From NCBI GenBank assembly GCA_004552155.1, contig SFPF01000043.1, forward strand, positions 1-28,783: 28,783 nt of DNA, read 5' to 3'. Made by a program: the position numbers and the translations under genes. The notes below the pieces were generated by a model. That model saw nothing but the letters and a program-made list of their open reading frames with translations, ran no database searches and was not told where the DNA came from. The stretch comes from Bacteroidales bacterium (GTDB lineage: Bacteria; Bacteroidota; Bacteroidia; Bacteroidales; Bacteroidaceae). Shown here piece after piece: positions 1 through 7,476 of the stretch (position 1 is its first letter; every line of letters starts with the position of its first letter).

Positions 1-228
1 ATATTGATGTTGTGCTGTTGCTTTTTACTGAAAGCTGCTACTAACGACTCATAAATCTACCCTTAATCGTGTATTGGATGATAGTTGCGGATTTTAGGAG
101 TTGCTACTTACACTTTAAGCAGCGACTATATATACGCAAAAAAATTACCCCGAAAAACCCGTCATCCCGTCACTAACCAATATATTTCACTAATTATCAG
201 AGAGATATAGGTGACGGGTTGGTATCTC

Positions 229-253
229 AAACCCGTCACAAGTGTAGGGTTTA
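229..253. repeat. Hairpin repeat, copy 1 (AAACCC...GGGTTT)
   Basis: A 25-base word that reads AAACCC, gt, CAC, aa, GTG, ta, GGGTTT plus a final A, so it folds as a nested hairpin. A second copy at 570-594 differs at two loop-proximal bases. The first half (AACCCGTCAC at 230-239) is also complementary to GTGACGGGTT at 211-220, and CCCGTCAC occurs again at 166-173, so two copies compete for one complement. Confidence 0.6.
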
Positions 254-257
254 TCAT

Positions 258-292
258 TCAGGCAGGAATCAAAGTTCCTGCCTGATTTTTTT
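258..292 (+). terminator. Intrinsic terminator
   Basis: An 11-bp perfect stem (TCAGGCAGGAA at 258-268 with TTCCTGCCTGA at 275-285), a 6-base loop and seven T residues at 286-292. It faces rightward. No gene is visible upstream inside the window, so it either ends a transcript that begins before position 1 or a noncoding transcript. Confidence 0.75.
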
Positions 293-357
293 CATTGACA
301 CGCAGACAATTTTAATTTTCTCGGGACTACTTTTTCCTTTCCTATAAGAAAGTTTTT

Positions 358-437
358 GTTACAAAGTTTGTAACACATGTTAGAAAGTTTGTAACACATA
401 TTACAAAGTTTGTAATACATGTTACAAAGTTTGTAAC
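358..437. repeat. Four-unit 21-bp palindrome array, copy 1
   Basis: Four palindromes start at 358, 379, 400 and 421, exactly 21 bases apart. The core is GTTACAAAGTTTGTAAC (17 bases, perfect dyad around one central base), with variants GTTAGAAAG... in unit 2 and an A/T outer pair in unit 3. Each is separated by the 4-base spacer ACAT. It is followed by CTGCGCAG near 448-455. A homologous array in the opposite orientation lies at 21038-21117. The 21-base spacing (two DNA turns) suits a row of dimeric protein sites, but a mobile repeat is equally possible. Confidence 0.85.
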
Positions 438-569
438 AAACTTTTTCTGCGCAGATAATGAAACGTTTCAAGCACAAAAGAAAAATTTGACCGGGGATAA
501 TGGAAATTAGCATATCAACTGTCTTTTCCGGAAACAGCATAAAATGGTTAACCCATTTCAGGACAAGAC

Positions 570-594
570 AAACCCGTCATTAGTGTAGGGTTTA
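570..594. repeat. Hairpin repeat, copy 2 (AAACCC...GGGTTT)
   Basis: Second copy of the 25-base repeat at 229-253, with AAACCC and GGGTTT arms kept and two changes near the loop. Both copies are in the same orientation and flank the terminator and palindrome array. Confidence 0.6.
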
Positions 595-730
595 AGGCAC
601 AAACCATACACACACAACCGACTATACAACAAATAGTTAAGCCAACCAGTGTATAGTTGAATGGTTTTCGGAGAAAAAAATGCGTAACGCGCGCGTGGTT
701 ATTGCCTGCACAAATATTCGGCAAAAAGTT

Positions 731-761
731 TTTGCGGTATTTTCGTAATAATGTACTTTTG
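731..761 (+). promoter_or_regulatory. Bacteroidota-type promoter
   Basis: TTTG at 731-734 and TACTTTTG at 754-761 (TAnnTTTG) with a 19-base spacer, a near-ideal match to the Bacteroidota housekeeping promoter. Transcription would start near 768 and run into the structured element at 821-942 and probably on to the exopolysaccharide genes. Confidence 0.6.
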
Positions 762-820
762 CAATGATGCAAAAGCGTCCCGCAAAACCTTCGTTTTCAA
801 CAGACGTTTTCTCGCCATGG

Positions 821-942
821 CAGAGTATTCAAGCAAGCTTGAACTCTGCTCATTTGGCTTAACGAAATCGTTCTTAAAAGTGCGATTTCTCGCCAAGCCA
901 AAGCGAATAAATTCTCTTTGGTCTTTTGGCTTAACGAAATCG
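821..942 (+). promoter_or_regulatory. Structured leader-like element with competing stems
   Basis: First comes a strong hairpin: CAGAG/CTCTG and TTCAAGC/GCTTGAA arms at 821-848. Then arm A1 (TTTGGCTT 853-860 plus GAAATCG 864-870) is complementary to arm A' (CGATTTC 883-889 plus AAGCCAAA 895-902), and A' is equally complementary to a second copy A2 (TTTGGCTT 925-932 plus GAAATCG 936-942). A1-A' and A'-A2 cannot form together, as in many attenuators. It lies between two promoters upstream of the exopolysaccharide genes. The open frames read through it on either strand look incidental. No known riboswitch family was recognised. Confidence 0.45.
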
Positions 943-966
943 TTCCTCAAAAAATGCTAACAAATA

Positions 967-998
967 TTGGAAGATTTCAGAGAATTTTCATAGTTTTG
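967..998 (+). promoter_or_regulatory. Promoter of exopolysaccharide genes
   Basis: TTGG at 967-970 and TAGTTTTG at 991-998 with a 20-base spacer fit the Bacteroidota promoter. A start near 1005 gives a leader of about 30 bases before the first ATG at 1034. Confidence 0.5.
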
Positions 999-1033
999 CA
1001 GGGATTTTGGCGCAGTTTTGTCCCGTTTATAGC

Positions 1034-1498
1034 ATGAAACGTACAAATAAGATTTGCCTCGCCTGCTCGGCAGGAGGGCATCTGCGAGAGTTGCTCCTCG
1101 CCGTGGGTAGCATACCCGAGCGTTACGACTGTTATTGGCTCACGCTCAAAACGCCTGCAACAGAAGCGTTTATAAAGGGAAAAGATCACGTGTTTCTCAC
1201 GAATTTCCAACCCGCAAAGCGGTGGACGCTCCTGGTCAATGCCATGCAGGCGCTCTACTGGGTGCTGGTAAAACGCCCCGCCGCCATCATCACCACGGGT
1301 GCGGGCGTGACGGTGCCAACAGTATTTTTTGCAAAGAAACTGCTCGGGACAAAAATCATTTTCATCAACTCGGCAGCCGACGTGACCGCCCCCTCGCGCA
1401 CGCCGGTATGGATTGAGAAATATGCCGACCTCTTCCTCGTACAGTGGGAGGACCTGAAGGCGGTTTTTCCGAATGCCATTCATTGTGGCGTGCTATGA
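1034..1498 (+). CDS. PssD/Cps14F-type (Alg14-like) polysaccharide glycosyltransferase subunit
   Basis: A 154-residue protein resembling the PssD/Cps14F/Alg14 family, the membrane-anchoring, acceptor-side half of a two-part glycosyltransferase that adds the second sugar to the lipid-linked exopolysaccharide unit. The N-terminal ICLACSAGGHLREL matches the family's glycine-rich CSAGGH signature, and TTGAGVTVP and INSAADV lie where the family has conserved loops. I chose ATG 1034 because the frame upstream of it (to 1007) adds only poorly conserved residues and would sit almost on the likely transcription start. The stop overlaps the next ATG by four bases (ATGA), typical of translational coupling with its Alg13-like partner. 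The length is normal for the family. Confidence in family is high; the sugar is unknown. Confidence 0.85.
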   Translation: MKRTNKICLACSAGGHLRELLLAVGSIPERYDCYWLTLKTPATEAFIKGKDHVFLTNFQPAKRWTLLVNAMQALYWVLVKRPAAIITTGAGVTVPTVFFAKKLLGTKIIFINSAADVTAPSRTPVWIEKYADLFLVQWEDLKAVFPNAIHCGVL

Positions 1499-1971
1499 TT
1501 TTCGCAAGTTTAGGAACGATGGATATGCCATTCGTGAGGATGGCCAAAGCCGTGGACGAGCTCGCCGCCGCCTGCGGCGAGAAGGTGACGGTGCAGACCG
1601 GGCACACCGACTACGACTACCGCCACGCCAAGGCCTTTAAGTTCTGCACGAGGGACGAAATGCGCCAACACATCGCCGGGGCCCGCCTGCTCATCCTGCA
1701 AGGAGGCTGGGGCGCCATATCGGAAGCGATGGAACTGGGCAAGCGCATAGTGGTCCTACCACGCCGCGACAAGGAGGAGCATATCCACGACCAGTTTCAA
1801 CTAATCAGAAAACTCGATGCGCTGGGCTGCGTGGTGGGCGTGTTCGACGAAAGGGATTTGCCCGCCGCCGTGAAGAAGGCGGAGACCTTCGAGTTCAGGC
1901 AGCTGCCAAAAGGTGCTGCCGAAAACATTATTCTCAATGCCCTTGACAGCTGGGGTATACGACCAAAATGA
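1495..1971 (+). CDS. PssE/Cps14G-type (Alg13-like) glycosyltransferase subunit
   Basis: A 158-residue protein like PssE/Cps14G/Alg13, the catalytic GT28-type C-terminal half that binds the nucleotide sugar. MIFASLGTM at the N terminus corresponds to the family's VTVGT start, and LQGGWGAISEAMELGKRIVVLPR (read as LQGGWGAISEA then MELGKRIVVLPR) is the sugar-nucleotide loop followed by the typical HxHDQ segment (HIHDQFQ). It should pair with the upstream Alg14-like protein at the membrane. Both ends overlap neighbours by ATGA, so the three genes are translated in a tight operon. The usual family motif has HAGTGS; here it is QGGWGA, a modest departure also seen in Bacteroidota members as far as I recall. 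Confidence 0.83.
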   Translation: MIFASLGTMDMPFVRMAKAVDELAAACGEKVTVQTGHTDYDYRHAKAFKFCTRDEMRQHIAGARLLILQGGWGAISEAMELGKRIVVLPRRDKEEHIHDQFQLIRKLDALGCVVGVFDERDLPAAVKKAETFEFRQLPKGAAENIILNALDSWGIRPK

Positions 1972-2738
1972 AGATATCAATCATCACCTCCTGCTTCAAC
2001 AGGGAGGACACCATAGGAAGCGCCATAGAGAGCGTGCTGGGGCAGACGTACAAGGACCTGGAATACGTGGTGGTGGACGGCGGCTCGACCGACAAGAGCC
2101 GGGAAATCATCTCGGGCTACGGCGAGGGCATCAGCAAAATCGTGTTCAAGGACGACAACGGGCTCTATGAGGGCATCAACAACGGCATCCGCGCCACAAC
2201 GGGCGATGTGATTGGCCTCTGCCACTCGGACGACAGACTGTTCTCTCCCGACACCGTGGCCGCCGTAGCGAAAGCCTTTGAACGGCATCCCGAAGCCGAC
2301 CTCATATATGCCGACGGCATCTATATCGACGCTATCAAGGGAAAGGCGAAGAGGGTGTGGAAAAGCGCGCCGCTGAAACGCTGGAAACTCCGGCTGGGCT
2401 GGTTGCCGCTGCATACCACCTGCTACGTGAGGCGTAGGGTGTTCGAGCGTTACGGGCTCTACGACGAGCGTTACAAAATCGCCGCCGATACGAAATTTCT
2501 CCTGACGGTGCTATCACAAAAGGAAGTGCAGGCCATATACCTGCCCCAAGTGGTGGTAACGATGAATATGGGCGGCGCAAGCACAGACAAGGAGCGGCTG
2601 GGCGACATGTGGCAGGAAGACATCCGGGTGTTCCGGGAACTGGGCATCAGGTGGCCCCGGCTTATGAAATGTATGAAAATGATGTGGAAACCGGCGCAGT
2701 TTGTGCGGGCGTGGCTACAGACGCTTGTCAGCAAATAG
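1968..2738 (+). CDS. Family 2 glycosyltransferase (WcaE-like)
   Basis: A 256-residue GT-A fold glycosyltransferase. ISIITSCFNREDTIGSAI opens the Rossmann-like nucleotide-binding half, VVDGGSTD (36-42) is the classic GT2 motif, and SDD at 87-89 is the metal-binding DXD equivalent. The later PLHTTCYVRR and IAADTKFLL segments resemble the acceptor half of WcaE-like enzymes of colanic-acid-type clusters. No membrane segments are evident, so it probably acts on the cytoplasmic face on a lipid-linked sugar. It overlaps the upstream gene by ATGA and is 30 bases from the downstream sugar transferase gene. The transferred sugar cannot be told from sequence. Confidence 0.88.
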   Translation: MKISIITSCFNREDTIGSAIESVLGQTYKDLEYVVVDGGSTDKSREIISGYGEGISKIVFKDDNGLYEGINNGIRATTGDVIGLCHSDDRLFSPDTVAAVAKAFERHPEADLIYADGIYIDAIKGKAKRVWKSAPLKRWKLRLGWLPLHTTCYVRRRVFERYGLYDERYKIAADTKFLLTVLSQKEVQAIYLPQVVVTMNMGGASTDKERLGDMWQEDIRVFRELGIRWPRLMKCMKMMWKPAQFVRAWLQTLVSK

Positions 2739-2768
2739 CAGATTGGCCGGCGAATAGACATTATAATT

Positions 2769-4199
2769 ATGGATAGAAGAAACAACCAAACCAACAATCT
2801 GATAAAATGGTGCGTCATTGCTGTGGATATACTTCTGCTCAATGGCTTGCTGTTTTTCTTAAAGCATGTCGTCCCAGACCTCAGCGGATGGGCAGGCAAT
2901 TATGCCAACGAATTTTGGATTGTGTGCAACCTTTCCATGATTTTGGCACAGGTAAGGTATTCCACCATTATCCATTTACGACTTATTTCCGGCGGACATA
3001 TATTGCGGCAGGTGGTGAGTCTGACGGTGATGCAAACCGTTATCGCCTACCTGATTATGAAAACTGTGGATATTGACATCGCCGTTGGGTGGATGCTTAT
3101 AAAAATCGGGTGCCTGCAAATTGCGCTGCTCACAACATTGCGATTTATTGAGAGAAACGCAGTGAAGCAACTGCGAAGCCTCGGCAAAAACACGAGGGTT
3201 ATCACTTACGCGGGCATCGACTCGGAAATCCAGAACCTGCACGATAAATTGACCAACGACCCAACGCTCGGCTACCGCGTGAGGGGCTATTACGCTGACG
3301 AGAAAGAGGCGGACGATAACGTCCAAAAGATGGCGGAACACATGGGCGTTCAGCGATTGGGAACGCTTGCGGAACTGACCGAAGCCGCCGAAAGCAATCA
3401 ATCCATAAACCTTGGCGACGAACTTTACGTGTGCATCCCCAGGTCGGAACAGGATGCCATATTGGCTCTATCCCATTACTGCGACACGCATTTTGTGCGC
3501 TTTTATTATTTACCGCCCTCCTCAGAAAGGCTGGGCATACGCTTCAAGCGCGAGCTTCTGGACGACATTGAACTTTACTCTAACCATGCCATGCCGCTTG
3601 AGGGCTTTATCAACAAGTCCGTCAAGCGCGCTTTCGACATCGTGTTCTCTACCGTATGCCTTGCGGCGTGCCTGCCGATATTGCCAATTGTGGCAGTGAT
3701 TATAAAGGTGCAAAGCCCCGGCCCTATCTTCTTCCGCCAGAAGAGAACGGGCATCAACGGGAAAAGCTTCATGTGCTACAAGTTCCGCTCCATGCACGTC
3801 AACTCTGATGCCGACACCATGCAGGCCACGAAGCACGACAAGCGGAAGTTCCCCTTCGGAAGTCTGATGCGCAAATATAATATAGATGAGTTGCCGCAGT
3901 TCTGGAATGTGCTAATAGGCAACATGTCGGTCGTGGGTCCGCGGCCGCACATGGAACTCCATACCAAGACTTATTCGGAACTAATTCCTAAATACCTGGT
4001 GCGGCATTTCGTGAAACCCGGAATTACGGGCTGGTCGCAAGTAACGGGATTCAGGGGTGAGACAAAGGAACTTTGGCAAATGGAGGAAAGGGTGAAAAGA
4101 GACATCTGGTACATCGAGAACTGGACGATCTGGCTCGACATACGCATTATGTGGATGACGCTTAAATCTTTGTTCGTACACGACAAAATGGCTTATTGA
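2769..4199 (+). CDS. Exopolysaccharide-priming polyprenyl-phosphate sugar phosphotransferase
   Basis: A 476-residue WcaJ/WbaP-like enzyme that transfers a sugar-1-phosphate from a nucleotide sugar to undecaprenyl phosphate, the first step of repeat-unit assembly. Four hydrophobic segments lie within about residues 12-128, a soluble Rossmann-like linker follows (about 140-260), and the C-terminal bacterial sugar transferase domain starts at KRAFDIVFS (286-294). Visible motifs are PGPIFFRQKRTG (317-328), YKFRSM (337-342), the catalytic Asp-Glu pair in NIDELPQFWNVL (D373, E374) and MSVVGPRPH. Length and order fit the family. It follows the GT2 gene by 30 bases and probably belongs to the same transcript. 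Glucose, galactose or another hexose are all possible substrates. Confidence 0.92.
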   Translation: MDRRNNQTNNLIKWCVIAVDILLLNGLLFFLKHVVPDLSGWAGNYANEFWIVCNLSMILAQVRYSTIIHLRLISGGHILRQVVSLTVMQTVIAYLIMKTVDIDIAVGWMLIKIGCLQIALLTTLRFIERNAVKQLRSLGKNTRVITYAGIDSEIQNLHDKLTNDPTLGYRVRGYYADEKEADDNVQKMAEHMGVQRLGTLAELTEAAESNQSINLGDELYVCIPRSEQDAILALSHYCDTHFVRFYYLPPSSERLGIRFKRELLDDIELYSNHAMPLEGFINKSVKRAFDIVFSTVCLAACLPILPIVAVIIKVQSPGPIFFRQKRTGINGKSFMCYKFRSMHVNSDADTMQATKHDKRKFPFGSLMRKYNIDELPQFWNVLIGNMSVVGPRPHMELHTKTYSELIPKYLVRHFVKPGITGWSQVTGFRGETKELWQMEERVKRDIWYIENWTIWLDIRIMWMTLKSLFVHDKMAY

Positions 4200-4216
4200 A
4201 AATTCGTCCCCCTTTT

Positions 4217-4243
4217 TTTGCCCACTAAAAAGTATTATTTTTG
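4217..4243 (+). promoter_or_regulatory. Possible promoter before cpsB-like gene
   Basis: TATTTTTG at 4236-4243 fits TAnnTTTG; TTTG at 4217-4220 is a possible -33 box, although the 15-base spacer is short. It lies in the 106-base gap between the priming transferase and the phosphatase gene and would give a leader of about 55 bases. Confidence 0.4.
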
Positions 4244-4305
4244 CCCCACGGCACACAAATAATCCGCGGGTAAAAAATCAGTGCAAAAAAATAATTTGCA
4301 GTTAA

Positions 4306-5025
4306 ATGTTTTTCTTCTCCAATAAAATATCAATCAGAGAAAGTGGACTGCTGGAAGGGCTTTGCGACTATCATTGCCACCTGCTCCCCGGAGTGGACGA
4401 CGGCGTGCAGGAAATGGAAGAAACCCTGCAACTGCTGCAAACTTGGGAAAGCGTAGGCGTGAAGGACGTGTGGCTCACGCCACACATCATGGAGGACATG
4501 CCCAACAAGCCTGAAAGACTGAGAGAGAGATTCAGCCTCTTGCAGCAACAATACACGGGCAGCGTGCACCTACACCTGGCTGCCGAACACATGATGGACG
4601 GACTGTTTCCCTCGCGCTTCGCTGAAAAAGCGTTGCTGCCCATCGGCGCGGATCAGTCGCACCTCTTGGTAGAAACTTCATACTATATCCCGCCCATCAA
4701 CATGGAGGGCATGCTCAGGAGCATCAAGCAAAGCGGCATCACGCCGCTGCTGGCACACCCCGAGCGATACGAATATATGGGCGAGAAAGACTATAAGTAT
4801 TACAAGGATAGGCAAATTCTTTTCCAACTCAATTTGCCATCGCTGATTGGCGCATACGGCCCGGCGGCACAGCGGAAAGCGGAATGGCTGCTCGACCAAA
4901 ACATGTACTCCTGCTGCGGCACGGACATGCATTCGCTGCGCCACGCCGAGTATTTCCTCAACAGCAAAATCAGCAAAAAGACGCTGCAGAAAGTGAAGGA
5001 ACTTGCGGGGAAAATGGCACTTTGA
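4306..5025 (+). CDS. CpsB/CapC-type manganese-dependent tyrosine phosphatase
   Basis: A 239-residue PHP-family phosphatase of the CpsB/YwqE type, which removes phosphate from the C-terminal tyrosine cluster of polysaccharide co-polymerase kinases and so controls chain export. The metal site is visible as DYHCHLLPGVDDG (H23, H25, D31-D32), then LTPH (H60), LLAHPERY and the final GTDMH. The length is usual and no signal peptide is present, which fits a cytoplasmic enzyme. It sits 106 bases after the priming transferase with a possible promoter of its own, and 4 bases before the acyltransferase. The matching tyrosine kinase (Wzc-like) is not in this window, so it must be encoded elsewhere or just outside. 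Confidence 0.9.
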   Translation: MFFFSNKISIRESGLLEGLCDYHCHLLPGVDDGVQEMEETLQLLQTWESVGVKDVWLTPHIMEDMPNKPERLRERFSLLQQQYTGSVHLHLAAEHMMDGLFPSRFAEKALLPIGADQSHLLVETSYYIPPINMEGMLRSIKQSGITPLLAHPERYEYMGEKDYKYYKDRQILFQLNLPSLIGAYGPAAQRKAEWLLDQNMYSCCGTDMHSLRHAEYFLNSKISKKTLQKVKELAGKMAL

Positions 5026-5029
5026 ATTT

Positions 5030-6046
5030 ATGGCATTACAAATAAATAACAACAAACATTTTTTCTGGATAGACTGGATGAAAACAATCGGCATAACACT
5101 GATTGTTTTCGGTCATTTTGCGAGTCCGCACAACGTGTATGCCTATGTTTTCAGCGTTCCCTTATTTTTTCTAATTTCAGGGTTTCTCTCCAAAAGAGAG
5201 GAAAACCATACTGTATTCTGGAAGAAGATCTGGCATAATCTTATTGTGCCGATGCTTATTATCTGCACCATAAACTACCTTTATGTGTGTGCTCGGCATT
5301 ATATTTCCCCAAACTATTTGTTATATCCCGACAACCCTGCAGTTTTTATCGCCAAGTTGCTATTGGGCGTGCATAAATCGGTCGACACCCTTTGGTTTGT
5401 GTACACGCTCGTTATATTAAAAATAATCTTGCAATATCTTCCAAAGCCTTGGCAGCATTGTGTGCTGTTTGCCGTATGCCTTGCTACTGCTTATTGCATC
5501 AATGAATATCAGTTATCGCTATTGGGGAAACCCCTCTATTACACTCCTTGCGCCATTACCTCGGTGTTTGTGTCTTATCCTTTCTATATGATAGGATATT
5601 GGCTGAGAGATTTCCGCGAAACTTTCAACAAATATCATACTCAGAGCGTCTCCGCGTATATCATCCTTATTGCGTGCGCATTAATAGTATTCTACTGCGG
5701 TCACAACCACAGTGTCGTGAAACTATATATTTGCGGATATGGCGACAGCATCATATTGTTTCTGCTTGGCGGTATGGCTGGCAGCGCCTGCGTTTACATC
5801 ATCTCAAAATTCCTTGTCCGGGTAAAATACGCCAAAGTACAAAAATTCGGCTCCGTTGTCTCCCAAGGCACAATATTAATATTAGGATTTCATATGCCCC
5901 TCGTCAGATTCTTACGACGCTTTGAAATTACAAGTGATATTCAAGCCGCTGCATTCTCCATATTGATAGTGCTCCTTTTCGTGCCGATCATTATGCTTTG
6001 CAAGAAGTATGCACCGGTTATTATGGGTAAATACAGGGCGAAATAA
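5030..6046 (+). CDS. Membrane acyltransferase family 3 protein
   Basis: A 338-residue integral membrane protein with about ten hydrophobic segments. FFWIDWMKTIGITLIVFGH (11-29) carries the acyltransferase-3 signature, an Asp in the first helix followed by a conserved His (H29), and LFFLISGFL follows as the second helix. Such proteins transfer acetyl or succinyl groups to extracellular polysaccharide, lipid or glycoside. I chose ATG 5030, four bases after the phosphatase stop; an in-frame ATG at 5003 would overlap the upstream gene and adds a charged tail unlike the family. Context suggests O-acylation of the exopolysaccharide made by the upstream genes. Lower GC than its neighbours may reflect its membrane composition or transfer. 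Confidence 0.85.
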   Translation: MALQINNNKHFFWIDWMKTIGITLIVFGHFASPHNVYAYVFSVPLFFLISGFLSKREENHTVFWKKIWHNLIVPMLIICTINYLYVCARHYISPNYLLYPDNPAVFIAKLLLGVHKSVDTLWFVYTLVILKIILQYLPKPWQHCVLFAVCLATAYCINEYQLSLLGKPLYYTPCAITSVFVSYPFYMIGYWLRDFRETFNKYHTQSVSAYIILIACALIVFYCGHNHSVVKLYICGYGDSIILFLLGGMAGSACVYIISKFLVRVKYAKVQKFGSVVSQGTILILGFHMPLVRFLRRFEITSDIQAAAFSILIVLLFVPIIMLCKKYAPVIMGKYRAK

Positions 6047-6079
6047 AAAGGCGGAATTGACTTTCGGCACAATTAATTA

Positions 6080-6120
6080 AGGCATTTCTTACGTGGCATT
6101 CGTAAGAAATGCCTATTTTT
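6080..6120 (+). terminator. Intrinsic terminator of the exopolysaccharide cluster
   Basis: A perfect 14-bp stem (AGGCATTTCTTACG 6080-6093 with CGTAAGAAATGCCT 6101-6114), a 7-base loop and a T run at 6116-6120. The final stem base and T run also spell TATTTTTG (6114-6121), a -7 promoter box for the next gene. Confidence 0.8.
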
Positions 6121-6121
6121 G
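6114..6121 (+). promoter_or_regulatory. -7 box overlapping the terminator T run
   Basis: TATTTTTG matches TAnnTTTG and ends four bases before an ATG at 6125. Transcription would start near 6128, inside or just after that ATG, which favours the in-frame ATG at 6143 or leaderless initiation. No good TTTG is seen at the usual distance. Confidence 0.45.
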
Positions 6122-6124
6122 CGT

Positions 6125-7464
6125 ATGAAACTATTTGATTTTATGAATAAGCATTTTTCAAACAAATATTTTTCACTGCTCTTGGCCGTCCTGCTGCTCG
6201 CACCCATCAGCGCGGCGGCACAGAGGCGCGGGGCGCAGAGGAAATCGGCGAAGGTTGCCTACAACGCCGAAGAGGAATTGACGAAAGCCCGCGCACTCTT
6301 CGATGCCTATAAGTTTGAAGAAGCAGCCGCCGCGCTTGAAACTGCCATAGGGAAAGCACAAAAGGCAGAAGCCGATCACTCAAGGGAAACTGCCCTGCTC
6401 GACAAGGCGCTCCTTGGAGCGGAAATGCTGCCGGGAACAGAACGCGTGACATTTATTGACAGCACGGTGGTAGACAGCAAAAACGTGCTGAACGCTATGA
6501 GTCTCTCGCCAGAATGCGGCAGGCTGGCGGCACTTTCCGCCATCGTGAAGAATGCAGATTGGGCCAAAGACCTCGCTCCTGCCCCGGCTTACGTGAACCA
6601 ATTCGGCGACAAACTGCTTTTGGCCTTCCCTGACTCCAACGGCGTGAAGCGCATCTCCTCTTCTTTCAAACTCGGCAACGAATGGACGCAACCGAAACCG
6701 CTGGAAGGCATGGAGGGCATGGCAGGAGCGCAAGCCTTTCCGTATCTGCTTGCCGACGGCGTGACGCTCTATTTTGCAAAAATGGATGATGAGGGACTCG
6801 GCGGATACGACCTCTTTATCACGCGCTACGACTCGCAAAGCGCTACGACTCGCAAACAAAATCGTACCTGAAAGCCGAAAACTTGGGCTTTCCCTTCAAC
6901 TCTCCCGCGAACGACTTTTTCTGCATTATCGACGAAACGCTCGGCATTGGCTATCTCGCCACCGACCGCAACCAACCGCAAGGCAAGGTGTGCATATACC
7001 GCTTCATCCCTAACGACATCCGCGAAAACTTTCAAGTTACGGAAGATAATTTGGAAGCAGTGCGCCGCGCTGCACGCATAGCCTCTGTGGCAGAGAGCCA
7101 AAAGGGACACTCCGCACAAATCGATGCAGCCTTAGCGCGCATACAGAAAGCCTCGGCAACCGATGCGGCAGGCTACGCTCGCGCAAGGGTGCGCCTCGTT
7201 ATTAACGACGATACCATTTACACCTCCCTCAATCAATTCAAAAGCCCCGCCGCACGCCGCATCGCCTCTGATCTGATACAGACGGAAGCGCAGATGCGCA
7301 ATCAACAGGAGTTGCAGGACAACCTGCGCAAGCAATGGGGCGCCGGCAACCACAGCCCGCAACTCAAGGAGAGTATCTTAGAGATGGATAAACGCCTGGC
7401 GGATACGGCTCGGCTTATAAAAAATATGGCCAAGAATATGCGCAAGGCTGAACTCGGACTATAA
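6125..7464 (+). pseudogene. Secreted TPR/PD40 beta-propeller-like protein, broken by a 17-bp duplication
   Basis: A secreted protein of about 440 residues if repaired. A signal peptide follows the start (KYFSLLLAVLLLAPISAAAQ), then a basic stretch, a helical TPR-like part (EEELTKARALFDAYKFEEA) and a PD40-like propeller part with LLLAFPDS, LYFAKMDDEG, GGYDLFITRYDS, and, after the break, LGFPFNSPANDFF and GIGYLATDRNQPQGKVCIY. A perfect 17-base tandem repeat (6823-6839, 6840-6856) shifts the frame; with one copy the reading continues TRYDSQTKSYLKAENLGFP. The downstream part runs to 7464 with a helical, possibly coiled-coil tail. The start may be ATG 6143 rather than 6125 given the promoter box. 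It precedes the phosphorylase gene by 12 bases. The function is unknown. Confidence 0.75.
6823..6856. repeat. Perfect 17-bp tandem duplication
   Basis: GCGCTACGACTCGCAAA occurs twice head to tail at 6823-6839 and 6840-6856. Seventeen is not a multiple of three, so gain of the second copy takes the host gene out of frame; loss would restore it. Confidence 0.95.
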
Positions 7465-7476
7465 AAACACAGACAT

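Larger units (their letters stand above)
1..753. other. Gene-free region with repeats
   Basis: I see no convincing gene here. The short open frames have no family resemblance and mostly read through repeats. The stretch holds repeated AACCCGTCAC words in both orientations, an intrinsic terminator near 258-292, a 21-bp palindrome array at 358-437, and a second copy of an AAACCC...GGGTTT hairpin at 570-594. Positions 1-150 show nothing I recognise; the region could be the tail of an intergenic gap or the remains of a decayed locus. Confidence 0.6.

Noticed and set aside
358..437. CRISPR array
   Set aside because: Spacers are only 4 bases long and repeat units are palindromes; there is no cas gene in the window.
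292..540. Open frame on the minus strand reading CYKLCNM repeats
   Set aside because: It reads through the 21-bp palindrome array, has no family resemblance, and the second array at 21038 has a stop in the same frame. The DNA repeat explains the peptide repeat.
751..960. Small open frame with SFGLTKSFLK twice
   Set aside because: The peptide repeat follows from the repeated DNA arms that form the competing stems; start overlaps the predicted transcript start and there is no known homologue I can name.
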